A DNA stretch of 64,000 nt. Origin: Advenella sp048381675 (GTDB taxonomy: Bacteria; Pseudomonadota; Gammaproteobacteria; Burkholderiales; Burkholderiaceae_B). Made by a program: the position numbers and the translations under genes. Positions 1 through 7,637 of the stretch are shown in pieces. The notes beneath the pieces are model-generated. The model was not told where the DNA came from. It ran no database searches and saw only the letters and a list, made by a program, of their open reading frames with translations. Numbering within the stretch: the stretch's first letter is position 1; every line of letters begins with the position of its first letter. The stretch spans positions 1 through 64,000 of the forward strand of contig NZ_JBLWIS010000011.1 of NCBI RefSeq assembly GCF_048381675.1, in the 5' to 3' direction.

Positions 1-41
1 TCATCTTGTGTTAAAAGTAACTAATCAAATGGAGTTGTTTA

Positions 42-950
42 ATGGCAAAGAATAATATTGGTAAGAATAATTTTTCGAAAAAATATCGAGTTGATGATGG
101 CGGAAAATTTCAGCTTAAAGACTGGAATACCGCTCCTGATGAAAAAATCAATGAAAACGATGCCGAAAATGAACTCAAAGAGATGGTAGATCAAATTTCT
201 GATCTTCAAAATGTCTTGTATGCCGATAACAAATGGTCTTTATTGTTGATTTTTCAGGCCATGGATGCTGCTGGCAAAGACTCCACTATTAAAAATATCT
301 TGTCTGGCGTTAATCCACAAGGTTGCGAAGTTTATGCCTTTGGGCGCCCGTCAATCGAAGAGCTTGGCCATGATTTTCTATGGCGCACTATCAAGTGTTT
401 GCCACAACGTGGCAATATTGGTGTTTTCAATCGTTCTTACTATGAAGAAACGCTGGTGGCCAGGGTCCATCCGGAGCTGTTGAAGGCGCAGAGCCTGCCT
501 AATAGCCTGGTTACTGAAAATATCTGGGAAGAGCGCTTTGAGGATATTTGCGCATTTGAAAAACATATGGCGCGAAGTGGTACCAAGATCTTGAAGTTTT
601 TTCTTTATCTTTCTGCGGAAGAGCAAAAAGCCAGGTTTATAGAGCGGATTGATAACCCGAAGAAAAACTGGAAATTTGACAAAAACGATCTTTACGAGCG
701 CAGCTTTTGGAAAAAGTACATGTATGCCTATGAGGAAACGATAAAGCATACGGCATGTGAACATGCGCCGTGGTATGTGATTCCGGCGGACAATAAAGCC
801 TATGCTAGGTTGGCGGTAGCTGATGCGGTGCTTTCTACCCTTAAAGAGCTTGACTTGCAATATCCCACCTTAAGCAATGAAATAATTGTGTCTTTAAAAT
901 CTTACAAGGATATTCTTTCTAAGGAAGAACGGGATATTTATAAAATATAG
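42..950 (+). CDS. ppk2: Polyphosphate kinase 2 family protein (PPK2)
   Basis: This 302-residue cytoplasmic protein is a PPK2-family polyphosphate:nucleotide phosphotransferase, a family that transfers phosphate between polyphosphate and nucleoside mono- or diphosphates. A Walker A motif, FQAMDAAGKDSTIK, lies at about residues 71-84. The Walker B/lid region GNIGVFNRSYYEE lies at about 124-136. The length fits a one-domain PPK2 without a regulatory extension. The ATG follows a GGAG ribosome site. Whether it makes ATP/ADP or GTP cannot be told from reading. It stands alone, followed by about 200 bases of AT-rich spacer before the tRNA genes. Confidence 0.93.
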   Translation: MAKNNIGKNNFSKKYRVDDGGKFQLKDWNTAPDEKINENDAENELKEMVDQISDLQNVLYADNKWSLLLIFQAMDAAGKDSTIKNILSGVNPQGCEVYAFGRPSIEELGHDFLWRTIKCLPQRGNIGVFNRSYYEETLVARVHPELLKAQSLPNSLVTENIWEERFEDICAFEKHMARSGTKILKFFLYLSAEEQKARFIERIDNPKKNWKFDKNDLYERSFWKKYMYAYEETIKHTACEHAPWYVIPADNKAYARLAVADAVLSTLKELDLQYPTLSNEIIVSLKSYKDILSKEERDIYKI

Positions 951-1107
951 ATACAAGGACTTCGTTTATTATTCAACATCTTGTTTGTTGGGAAGATGGC
1001 TTGTGTAAATATGATATGTATTAGTGGCATGATTTAAGCGGCTTTGTAGGATTTGCTACTTTTAAACCACAAAAAATAAAAATATTCATTTATAAGTCTT
1101 GAAAGAC

Positions 1108-1136
1108 TTGTAATCTTTTTTGTAATGGTGCATAAT
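1108..1136 (+). promoter_or_regulatory. Promoter of first tRNA-Asn
   Basis: TTGTAA (1108-1113) and CATAAT (1131-1136) are 17 bases apart and end 15 bases before the tRNA. This is a good sigma-70 match by eye. Confidence 0.6.
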
Positions 1137-1151
1137 TTCATTCTTATTTGA

Positions 1152-1227
1152 TCCCCGATAGCTCAGACGGTAGAGCGACGGACTGTTAATCCGCAGGTCA
1201 CTGGTTCGATCCCAGTTCGGGGAGCCA
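1152..1227 (+). tRNA. tRNA-Asn(GTT), copy 1
   Basis: This 76-base tRNA has acceptor strands TCCCCGA and TCGGGGA, discriminator G and an encoded CCA end. The anticodon loop CTGTTAATC contains GTT, so it is tRNA-Asn. The T-loop GGTTCGATCCC is standard. An identical copy lies about 130 bases downstream. Confidence 0.97.
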
Positions 1228-1262
1228 AATTTTAAAAATCTACTTTATTTATGTGGGTTTTT

Positions 1263-1290
1263 ATTCCAAAAAATAAATTTTTGGAATTTT
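1263..1290 (+). terminator. Terminator after first tRNA-Asn
   Basis: A 10-bp AT-rich perfect inverted repeat, ATTCCAAAAA (1263-1272) and TTTTTGGAAT (1278-1287), is followed by TTT. It would end the first tRNA transcript separately from the second. Confidence 0.55.
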
Positions 1291-1316
1291 AAAATTATAT
1301 TTTTCAGGTTATGCAC

Positions 1317-1346
1317 TTGTAATTTTATAATTTTTGCTGTTATAAT
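1317..1346 (+). promoter_or_regulatory. Promoter of second tRNA-Asn
   Basis: TTGTAA (1317-1322) and a consensus TATAAT (1341-1346) are 18 bases apart. The predicted start falls a few bases before the tRNA at 1358. Confidence 0.7.
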
Positions 1347-1357
1347 AGCTTTCTTAT

Positions 1358-1433
1358 TCCCCGATAGCTCAGACGGTAGAGCGACGGACTGTTAATCCGC
1401 AGGTCACTGGTTCGATCCCAGTTCGGGGAGCCA
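1358..1433 (+). tRNA. tRNA-Asn(GTT), copy 2
   Basis: This sequence is base-for-base identical to the copy at 1152-1227, including anticodon GTT and encoded CCA. It has its own promoter and a strong terminator. Identical tandem copies suggest a recent duplication or gene conversion. Confidence 0.97.
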
Positions 1434-1445
1434 AAATTCAAAAAG

Positions 1446-1481
1446 CCGGCAATCATTTCAATATGATTGCCGGCTTTTTTC
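1446..1481 (+). terminator. Terminator after second tRNA-Asn
   Basis: A perfect 12-bp stem, GCCGGCAATCAT (1446-1457) and its complement (1464-1475), has a 6-base loop and is followed by six T. This is a strong rho-independent terminator. Confidence 0.92.
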
Positions 1482-1768
1482 TTGTCTTTTTTTCTATCCC
1501 AATCCAGTTCATGGGGCTATAAGCGCCTGACGTTTTTTATTATTCGTTTCATAAATCCTCATCGTCCGGATAGCGCCATGTTTCTATCGAAACTGCCTTT
1601 TCTCTTCTGCGCTAAATCACTTCTTCTTCTTCTTCTTCTTCTTCCTTTGGTCGGATTAAAAAATACTTATTGCCTACTCTGCCTGACAATAAATTCGCCA
1701 TGAGTACGTCCGTTGTTAAATAGAACATCTTTATATAGAGACTTACCCTAGGTTGTATCTTAAAAGAA
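1482..1768. other. Intergenic stretch without a supported gene
   Basis: No convincing gene is seen between the tRNA terminator and the alcohol dehydrogenase promoter. It holds an eight-unit TTC/GAA tract (1620-1645). On the minus strand a 29-codon frame (1612-1701) ends in a run of eight glutamates encoded by that tract. It has no recognisable similarity and only a weak ribosome site, so I do not call it a gene. Confidence 0.5.
1620..1645. repeat. (TTC/GAA)8 trinucleotide tract
   Basis: Eight perfect TTC units run from 1621 to 1644, flanked by C. It is the only such tract I saw in the window and it is intergenic. Confidence 0.9.
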
Positions 1769-1797
1769 TTGACGCTTAATTTTGATACAGTTATATT
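1769..1797 (+). promoter_or_regulatory. Promoter of the alcohol dehydrogenase/TRAP cluster
   Basis: TTGACG (1769-1774) and TATATT (1792-1797) are 17 bases apart. The expected start, near 1804, falls inside the direct repeats described next. This arrangement would suit repression or activator repositioning by the cluster's IclR-type regulator. Confidence 0.6.
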
Positions 1798-1803
1798 TTG
1801 TTT

Positions 1804-1838
1804 GTGCGATTAGTGTAATGTTTGTGCGATAAGCGAAC
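1804..1838 (+). promoter_or_regulatory. Candidate PcaR-type (IclR) operator, two direct repeats
   Basis: GTGCGATTAGTGTAA (1804-1818) and GTGCGATAAGCGAAC (1824-1838) start exactly 20 bases apart, about two helical turns. From memory, the PcaR/PcaU/PobR site is GTTCGATAATCGCAC. The reverse complement of that matches the second repeat at 13 of 15 positions and the first at 11. The cluster ends with a regulator of just this subfamily. The assignment is an inference. Confidence 0.6.
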
Positions 1839-1908
1839 AAAATGATTTTGAGTAAATCGTATTGCTTTAGCATTAAACAAAATATTTACCCTCGGGGGAG
1901 ATTGAAAG

Positions 1909-2985
1909 ATGACAAGTGAAGTAAATACATATATCCGGTACCAGTTCAATGAATTTGGTATGGGCCTGAATAGAACAGAATTGGAATTACCCAAACCCAC
2001 TGGAACAGAGGTTCTGGTTCGTGTTAATTATTGTGGTGTATGCCATAGTGATGTGCACATTTATGAAGGCTATTATGGTCTTGGACATGGCAAAAAATTA
2101 TCGTTGGAGGAAAGGGGGATTAAATTGCCCGTTACTTTAGGGCATGAAATTGTTGGCACGATCGAAGCGGCTGGAGATCAGGCCGGAGATATTCAGGTGG
2201 GCCAGCAAATGCTGGTCTATCCATGGATTGGATGTGGCGAGTGCTCGGTTTGTCAAAGAGGTGAAGAAAATCTTTGTACCAAGCCAGCCGCGTTAGGCGT
2301 TTTTAAGCCAGGTGGTTATTCTCAATATGTGTTGGTGCCCCATCCGCGATATTTAATGGATTTGGGCAATTTAAACCCTTCCCATGCTTCTTTATTGGCA
2401 TGTTCCGGCTTAACCACCTTTTCAGCCATTAAAAAAATCGGCGAGGTGCATGATGATGAGGCCGTTGTTGTGATTGGTTGCGGTGGATTAGGGCTGCTTG
2501 CCATCAGAACCCTCTCTTTATTAGGCGTAAAAAACATCATTGGTCTTGATTTATCAGAGCAAAAGCGTGAGCTTGCACTGAAAGTCGGTGCTACATCAGT
2601 CTTTGACTCTTCTAATGAAAATGTGGCTGAGGCCGTACTGCAGGCAGGCAATTCGAATTGTGTTGCCGTGCTTGATTTTGTTGGTGGTGATGCAACCGTT
2701 CAAATGGGACTGAATTTGACCCGTAAGGGCGGCAAGCTGATTATTGTTGGTTTGCATGGCGGTGAATTGACCTACCCCATTCCATACATCATTACAAAAG
2801 CCATTTCAATTATTGGTTCTTATACGGGTTCATTGCACGACTTGAAAGAGCTGATTGATTTTGCCAATAACCATGACTTAATCAATTTGCCGATTCAAGT
2901 CCGGCCGCTTGATGAAGCCAATGATGCGTTGAATCAGCTGGCCAATGGGCAGGTTGAGGGGCGTCTGGTTTTGGAAAATTCATAG
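1909..2985 (+). CDS. Zinc-dependent alcohol dehydrogenase (MDR superfamily)
   Basis: This 358-residue cytoplasmic medium-chain dehydrogenase would oxidise an alcohol to an aldehyde with NAD(P). Catalytic zinc ligands are visible as CGVCHSD (about 42-48) and GHE (78-80). The structural zinc cysteines lie at about 109, 112, 115 and 123. The Rossmann loop GCGGLG is at 190-195. The ATG follows a GGGGGAG ribosome site. It leads a same-strand cluster with TRAP transporter subunits and an aldehyde dehydrogenase, which suggests that an imported hydroxylated compound is oxidised in two steps to an acid. It resembles omega-hydroxyacid dehydrogenases in general form, but the substrate is not known. Confidence 0.9.
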   Translation: MTSEVNTYIRYQFNEFGMGLNRTELELPKPTGTEVLVRVNYCGVCHSDVHIYEGYYGLGHGKKLSLEERGIKLPVTLGHEIVGTIEAAGDQAGDIQVGQQMLVYPWIGCGECSVCQRGEENLCTKPAALGVFKPGGYSQYVLVPHPRYLMDLGNLNPSHASLLACSGLTTFSAIKKIGEVHDDEAVVVIGCGGLGLLAIRTLSLLGVKNIIGLDLSEQKRELALKVGATSVFDSSNENVAEAVLQAGNSNCVAVLDFVGGDATVQMGLNLTRKGGKLIIVGLHGGELTYPIPYIITKAISIIGSYTGSLHDLKELIDFANNHDLINLPIQVRPLDEANDALNQLANGQVEGRLVLENS

Positions 2986-3065
2986 CTAAGCGTTATTTCA
3001 AAGACCGGCATAGGTTTGGAAATCAATCCTATGCTTGATGGATATGAAATCAGAGAGCATGAATA

Positions 3066-3584
3066 ATGAATCAAATTGAATTACTTTTAAATAAAATCAA
3101 TCGAGTGATTACCTTGATTGGTGGAGCAGCAATTGCCTTAATGATGATCCACATTACAGCGGACATCATTGCAAGATTTTTTATTAATAAACCTTTGCCA
3201 GGCACAATCACTTTTGTCGCGCATTATTACATGATTATCGCGATCTTTTTGCCGTTGGCTTACACGGAGCAATGCAAAGCAGCCATTTCCGTTGAGTTGA
3301 TATCGGGCTTTTTTTCGCCAAAAATGAACAAGTTTGTTGATATGTTTGGGAGCCTTTTTGTTTCGGTTACGGCATTTTTAATTATGTATGTCTCCTGGGG
3401 GGTTGCCTTAAAAAACCTGGCCTCGAAAACCTCAGTTATGCAAGGTGATTACACGATTCCTACATGGCCAAGTTATTTCATCTTGTGCTTTGGGGCAGGT
3501 TTGTTGGGTGTTTATTGCCTGGTTAAGTTTTTCCTTTGCCTGATGAATAAAGAAAATAACCAGATGATTGAGGAGCAAAAATGA
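3066..3584 (+). CDS. dctQ: TRAP transporter small permease (DctQ family)
   Basis: This 172-residue inner-membrane protein has four predicted hydrophobic segments, the normal form of a TRAP small permease. It pairs with the large permease to move a solute, often an organic acid, using the sodium gradient. The region ALMMIHITADIIARFFINKPLPG near the start is typical of the family. Its stop overlaps the start of the large-permease gene (ATGA at 3581-3584), so the two are translationally coupled. Confidence 0.92.
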   Translation: MNQIELLLNKINRVITLIGGAAIALMMIHITADIIARFFINKPLPGTITFVAHYYMIIAIFLPLAYTEQCKAAISVELISGFFSPKMNKFVDMFGSLFVSVTAFLIMYVSWGVALKNLASKTSVMQGDYTIPTWPSYFILCFGAGLLGVYCLVKFFLCLMNKENNQMIEEQK

Positions 3585-4891
3585 GCGATATTGGCATCGG
3601 ATTTTTAGGGCTTGCCGTTTTATTCATACTATTACTGCTGAAAATGCCCATTGGCTTTACCTTGATAGCCGTTTCGTTTGCGGGTATTTGGGCAGTGGTG
3701 GGTGCTGATGTGGCCCTTTCTTCATTGGGTATTATTCCCTATAACTTTGCAGCTAACTGGACACTCAGTTCAGTGCCTTTGTTTTTGTTCTTAGGATTTA
3801 TTTGTTATCACACCAACCTGACGCAAGGTATGTTCAAGGCGGCCAGGGCCTGGCTGGCAGGGGTGCCTGGCGGTTTAGCAATTGCCTCGATATTTGGTTC
3901 CGCAGGTTTTGCTGCTGTGTCAGGTTCATCGATTGCCTGCTCTGCGGCCATGGGCAGGATCGCTATTCCTGAAATGCTACGCTATAAATATGATCCTAGC
4001 CTTGCTACCGGTACGGTTGCGGTAGCCGGAACCATAGGTGCCTTGATTCCTCCTTCAATCATTATGATTTTGTATGGAGTCATTGCACAAACCTCTATTT
4101 CCCAATTGTTTTTGGGTGGTATTACGGCTGGTCTGGTAACAATAATCAGTTATGTATTGGTCGTTTATGTCAGGGTGAAGCTTGATCCTTCTTTGGCTCA
4201 GGATGTCAAAGAAGAAATTTCATTTAAGGATAAAGTGGTTGCCTTAAAAGATACCTGGTCTATTTTTCTGATCATGCTTGGCATTTTTGGTGGTTTGTTT
4301 GGCGGGGTATTTACCCCTAATGAAGCAGGTGCTGTTGGTGCGTTTCTGGCTTGCGTGGTGGCAATTTTAAAAAGGGCAATGACCTGGAGCGCTTTTAAGG
4401 CAGCAGCTCTGGAGACTTTGGTTACTACCAGTTCGCTATTGATTATTGCAGTAGGGGCTAGCTTGCTGACACGCTTTCTTGTCTTGTCGGGCACAGCTGA
4501 TTTCATTTCCGATTTTATTATTTCTCTTGAAGCCAGTGATGTGTTGGTAATGTTGGGCATTATCCTCGTTTATCTGGTTCTGGGTATGTTTTTGGAACCT
4601 GTTGGCGCCATGTTGCTGACCTTGCCGGTGCTGTTGCCCATTATTGAGACAACATCGTTTAGCTTGATATGGTTTGGTGTGCTACTTACCAAATTATTGG
4701 AAATTGGCATGATTACACCTCCAGTTGGCATGAATGTGTTTGTTGTCAAAAGTGTAGTCGGCGATTTAGTGACAACTTCGCAAGTTTTCAAGGGTATTTT
4801 GTGGTTTCTGGTGATTGATCTGGTGATGGTGGGATTGTTTTTGATGTTCCCGGAAATCATCCTGTTTTTACCTGAATTATTATCAAATTAA
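3581..4891 (+). CDS. dctM: TRAP transporter large permease (DctM family)
   Basis: This 436-residue protein has about a dozen hydrophobic segments and forms the transport channel of a TRAP system. Family features include the segment GSAGFAAVSGSSIACSAAMG near residues 106-125 and PPSIIMILYG in the middle. The C-terminal GMITPPVGMNVFVV motif is also typical. It overlaps dctQ by four bases. The binding-protein gene is not adjacent but lies after the aldehyde dehydrogenase. Its binding protein has a DctP-like fold, so a carboxylate substrate is likely. Confidence 0.94.
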   Translation: MSDIGIGFLGLAVLFILLLLKMPIGFTLIAVSFAGIWAVVGADVALSSLGIIPYNFAANWTLSSVPLFLFLGFICYHTNLTQGMFKAARAWLAGVPGGLAIASIFGSAGFAAVSGSSIACSAAMGRIAIPEMLRYKYDPSLATGTVAVAGTIGALIPPSIIMILYGVIAQTSISQLFLGGITAGLVTIISYVLVVYVRVKLDPSLAQDVKEEISFKDKVVALKDTWSIFLIMLGIFGGLFGGVFTPNEAGAVGAFLACVVAILKRAMTWSAFKAAALETLVTTSSLLIIAVGASLLTRFLVLSGTADFISDFIISLEASDVLVMLGIILVYLVLGMFLEPVGAMLLTLPVLLPIIETTSFSLIWFGVLLTKLLEIGMITPPVGMNVFVVKSVVGDLVTTSQVFKGILWFLVIDLVMVGLFLMFPEIILFLPELLSN

Positions 4892-4912
4892 AGAGATTTT
4901 TGGAGGCATAAA

Positions 4913-6367
4913 ATGAATAACGATGTAATGGAGTTAATTAAGGACAAATCCTTGATTAATGGCCAGTGGCTTAATGCGATTAGCGGAAAAAAATATGCTG
5001 TTTTCAATCCTGCTACCAATGAGCTAATTACTTCTGTCCCAGATATGGGGCAAGCAGATACCAAGTTAGCGATTGAAAAGGCCGAGCAGGCTCAAAAGCT
5101 GTGGGCTAAACAAACCGCCAAACAACGTTCTATTATTTTAAAACGTTGGGCTCAATTGGTTGAAACGAATCTTGAGGTGCTGGCTACTATTTTGACCCTT
5201 GAGCAAGGCAAAAGCCTGACTGATGCAAAAGGTGAAGTGACATCATCGGTTAACTATATTGATTGGTTTGCCAATGAGGCAATGCGTATTAACGGGGATG
5301 TTTTACCACCTAGCGTCGAGGGTAATTTCGAGTTTGTTAAAAAACGTGCGGTAGGTGTTGTGGCGGCTATTACACCCTGGAATTTCCCTAATTCAATGAT
5401 TGCCAGAAAAGTGGCGCCTGCCTTGGCGGCAGGTTGCGCAGTGGTCATCAAACCTGCTGAAGATACCCCATTGTCAGCACTGGCATTGGCCAAATTGGCA
5501 GAACAGGCCGGTATACCTGCAGGTGTACTTAATGTTATTACCGCCAGCTCTGGTCAGGAAGTGGGACAGGAGTTGTGTGCCAATCCTATCGTTAGGAAAT
5601 TGTCATTTACGGGATCCACCGAGGTTGGCAAGATTCTTAGCCGCCAGTGCGCTGATACCGTCAAAAAATTAAGTCTGGAGCTGGGCGGTAATGCGCCATT
5701 CATGGTTTTTGATGATGCGGATTTGGATGCGGCTGTCCAGGGGGCGATTGCCATCAAATTTTATAACTCGGGACAAACATGTATTTGCGCCAACCGTCTG
5801 CTGGTGCAGGATGGCATTTATGATGCCTTTATTACCAAACTGCAAGAGGCCTTGGGCAAATTGCGTCTGGGGAATGGTTTGCAGCCAGACTCAACCCATG
5901 GCCCTCTGATCAATGAGAAAGCCATTCAAAAAGTAGGTTCAATTGTAAAAAAAGCGTTGGAGCAGGGTGCGCGTCTTATTCAGGGTGGCACCAATCTTCC
6001 TGAGATTGGCAAACAGTTTTTCAATTTCACCATTTTGGCTGATGTCACACCGGACATGGATGTTTTTAAAACAGAAATTTTTGGTCCGGTGGCGGCAGTT
6101 TATCGCTTTAAATCGGAAGACGAGGCTATCAGTCTGGCTAATAGTACCAATTATGGCCTGGCCGCTTATGCCTACACGGAAGACAGGGGCCGAATTTTCC
6201 GTTTAAGCGATCAAATGGAATATGGCATGTTGGGTATCAATACCGCTCGTTTTGTTTCTGAGACCGTACCTTTTGGCGGGGTTAAAGAATCTGGAGTCGG
6301 GCGTGAAGGTTCCGTGCATGGCATCGACGAGTTTTTGGAAATGCACTATGTTTGCATTAAAAATTAA
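4913..6367 (+). CDS. NAD(P)-dependent aldehyde dehydrogenase, succinate-semialdehyde dehydrogenase-like
   Basis: This 484-residue enzyme oxidises an aldehyde to its acid in the cytoplasm. The catalytic cysteine is Cys290 in SGQTCICANR and the general base is Glu256 in SLELGGN. The cofactor-binding ITPWNFP lies at about 153-159 and FTGSTEVGK at about 232-240. Overall form and length fit the GabD group (succinate- or glutarate-semialdehyde dehydrogenases). It lies 21 bases after dctM with an AGGCAT ribosome site. With the alcohol dehydrogenase it would complete alcohol to acid conversion, for example of 4-hydroxybutyrate or a longer omega-hydroxyacid. That substrate is an inference. Confidence 0.9.
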   Translation: MNNDVMELIKDKSLINGQWLNAISGKKYAVFNPATNELITSVPDMGQADTKLAIEKAEQAQKLWAKQTAKQRSIILKRWAQLVETNLEVLATILTLEQGKSLTDAKGEVTSSVNYIDWFANEAMRINGDVLPPSVEGNFEFVKKRAVGVVAAITPWNFPNSMIARKVAPALAAGCAVVIKPAEDTPLSALALAKLAEQAGIPAGVLNVITASSGQEVGQELCANPIVRKLSFTGSTEVGKILSRQCADTVKKLSLELGGNAPFMVFDDADLDAAVQGAIAIKFYNSGQTCICANRLLVQDGIYDAFITKLQEALGKLRLGNGLQPDSTHGPLINEKAIQKVGSIVKKALEQGARLIQGGTNLPEIGKQFFNFTILADVTPDMDVFKTEIFGPVAAVYRFKSEDEAISLANSTNYGLAAYAYTEDRGRIFRLSDQMEYGMLGINTARFVSETVPFGGVKESGVGREGSVHGIDEFLEMHYVCIKN

Positions 6368-6411
6368 GTAATAAAATTTTTTTTTGATTTATAACTAAGG
6401 TGGAGCATTTT

Positions 6412-7572
6412 ATGTTTTCAATGAAGAAATTATCTGGTTTAATCGGTGGCGCTCTTGTGGCGGCTTCTTTAGTAATGCCAGCTAAAGCAGATACGTTGCG
6501 TTTTGCGGTTGGGTTTCCTTCGGGTGCCCCCATTGAGGCGGCTCAAAAGTATGCTGAAGCAGTAAAAGAGCTAACGAACAATAAGCATCGGGTTCGTATC
6601 TTTGAGCTTTCACTGCTTAGTCATGCTGAAATGAATGAGGGCATTAATAAGGGCCTGGCTGATGTCGGTTACCTATTAACCGCTTATAGTCCTTCAGACT
6701 ATCCATTTTCAAATATGGGTGCTGATATGAGTATGTCGGTTGCCCTAAATGACAAGATTCCCGAGAAAGAGGGGATGGCTTATTCTGGCGCGATGCTTGA
6801 GTATATTATGCTTAATTGCCCTGAGTGCCAGGGAGAGTTCAAGAAAAACAATCAGGTTTATACCGGTGTGGTTTCCACGCCCGTGTATACTATGTTTTGT
6901 AATGCACCCGTTGACACTGTTGAAGAGTTGAAGGGTAAGCGTATTCGTATTTCAGGTGCACCCTGGGCACGTTGGGCACGCGAGTTCGGTGCTCAGCCGG
7001 TAGCCTTGCCAATTGGTGAAGCTTACGAAGCCCTAAGCCAGGGAGTCGTGGATTGTACATTCTTCTCCGCTACCGAGTTGACTAACTTCAACCTGATTGA
7101 AGTGGTGAAAAACATAGTGACGGATGTACCTGGCGGCTTGTATGCGGCAGGTGGTGCGGCAACCTTAAATAAAACCAAGTGGGATAAATTTAGTAAAGCT
7201 GAAAAAGAAGCTTTGTTAAAAGCAGGCTCTGTAATGACCTCTGAAGTTACTTATCGCTATCAAAAACAAGCGATGAGTGACCTGGAAAAGGCTCGTCAAA
7301 AGGGTATTAATGTAATGCAGGCAGATCCTGAGTTGCTTAAAAAATCGCGCGAGTTTATTGCCAAAGATCTGGCTTTTGTTCCCGAGTTTTATGCAAAAGA
7401 GTATAAGTTGGACCCTGCTCGCATGAAAGATTTGTCTGGCACAATGTCTTCGCTGGTTGATAAATGGAGTGATATTATTGCTAAGGCTGACATCAAGTCA
7501 GCTGAAGATTTGCAAAAGTTATATTGGGATGAGGTCTATTCTAAAGTTAATGTAGAGCAATACGGTAATTAA
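6412..7572 (+). CDS. dctP: TRAP transporter substrate-binding protein (DctP family)
   Basis: This periplasmic solute-binding protein of about 386 residues has a signal peptide that ends at AKA after a hydrophobic core (LSGLIGGALVAASLVMP). I chose the ATG at 6412, eight bases after AAGGTGG, rather than the GTG at 6400 that lies inside the ribosome site. The region GKRIRISGAPWARWAREFGA contains the conserved arginine that usually binds a substrate carboxylate. It is placed last of the structural genes, followed by a weak hairpin and then the regulator gene. Confidence 0.92.
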   Translation: MFSMKKLSGLIGGALVAASLVMPAKADTLRFAVGFPSGAPIEAAQKYAEAVKELTNNKHRVRIFELSLLSHAEMNEGINKGLADVGYLLTAYSPSDYPFSNMGADMSMSVALNDKIPEKEGMAYSGAMLEYIMLNCPECQGEFKKNNQVYTGVVSTPVYTMFCNAPVDTVEELKGKRIRISGAPWARWAREFGAQPVALPIGEAYEALSQGVVDCTFFSATELTNFNLIEVVKNIVTDVPGGLYAAGGAATLNKTKWDKFSKAEKEALLKAGSVMTSEVTYRYQKQAMSDLEKARQKGINVMQADPELLKKSREFIAKDLAFVPEFYAKEYKLDPARMKDLSGTMSSLVDKWSDIIAKADIKSAEDLQKLYWDEVYSKVNVEQYGN

Positions 7573-7588
7573 GTTTAGGCATGATTGA

Positions 7589-7614
7589 TAGGGTGGCATA
7601 AGCCACCCTATGTT
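7589..7614 (+). terminator. Hairpin after dctP
   Basis: A perfect 9-bp stem, TAGGGTGGC (7589-7597) and GCCACCCTA (7602-7610), has an ATAA loop. Only TGTTTTA follows, so it may be a partial terminator between dctP and the regulator gene. Confidence 0.5.
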
Positions 7615-7637
7615 TTATCTGCATAGGAAAGAGGGTT

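Noticed and set aside
378..860. 160-codon minus-strand frame inside ppk2
   Set aside because: It is fully antisense to a well-supported gene, has no ribosome site and no recognisable protein character.
1152..1433. Tandem tRNA-Asn as an attachment site for an integrated element
   Set aside because: No integrase, no repeated tRNA 3' end other than the two complete genes, and no island-like cargo next to them.
1467..1703. 78-codon plus-strand frame with a poly-Leu run
   Set aside because: It starts inside the tRNA terminator; the Leu run is only the TTC tract read in that frame, and no ribosome site is seen.
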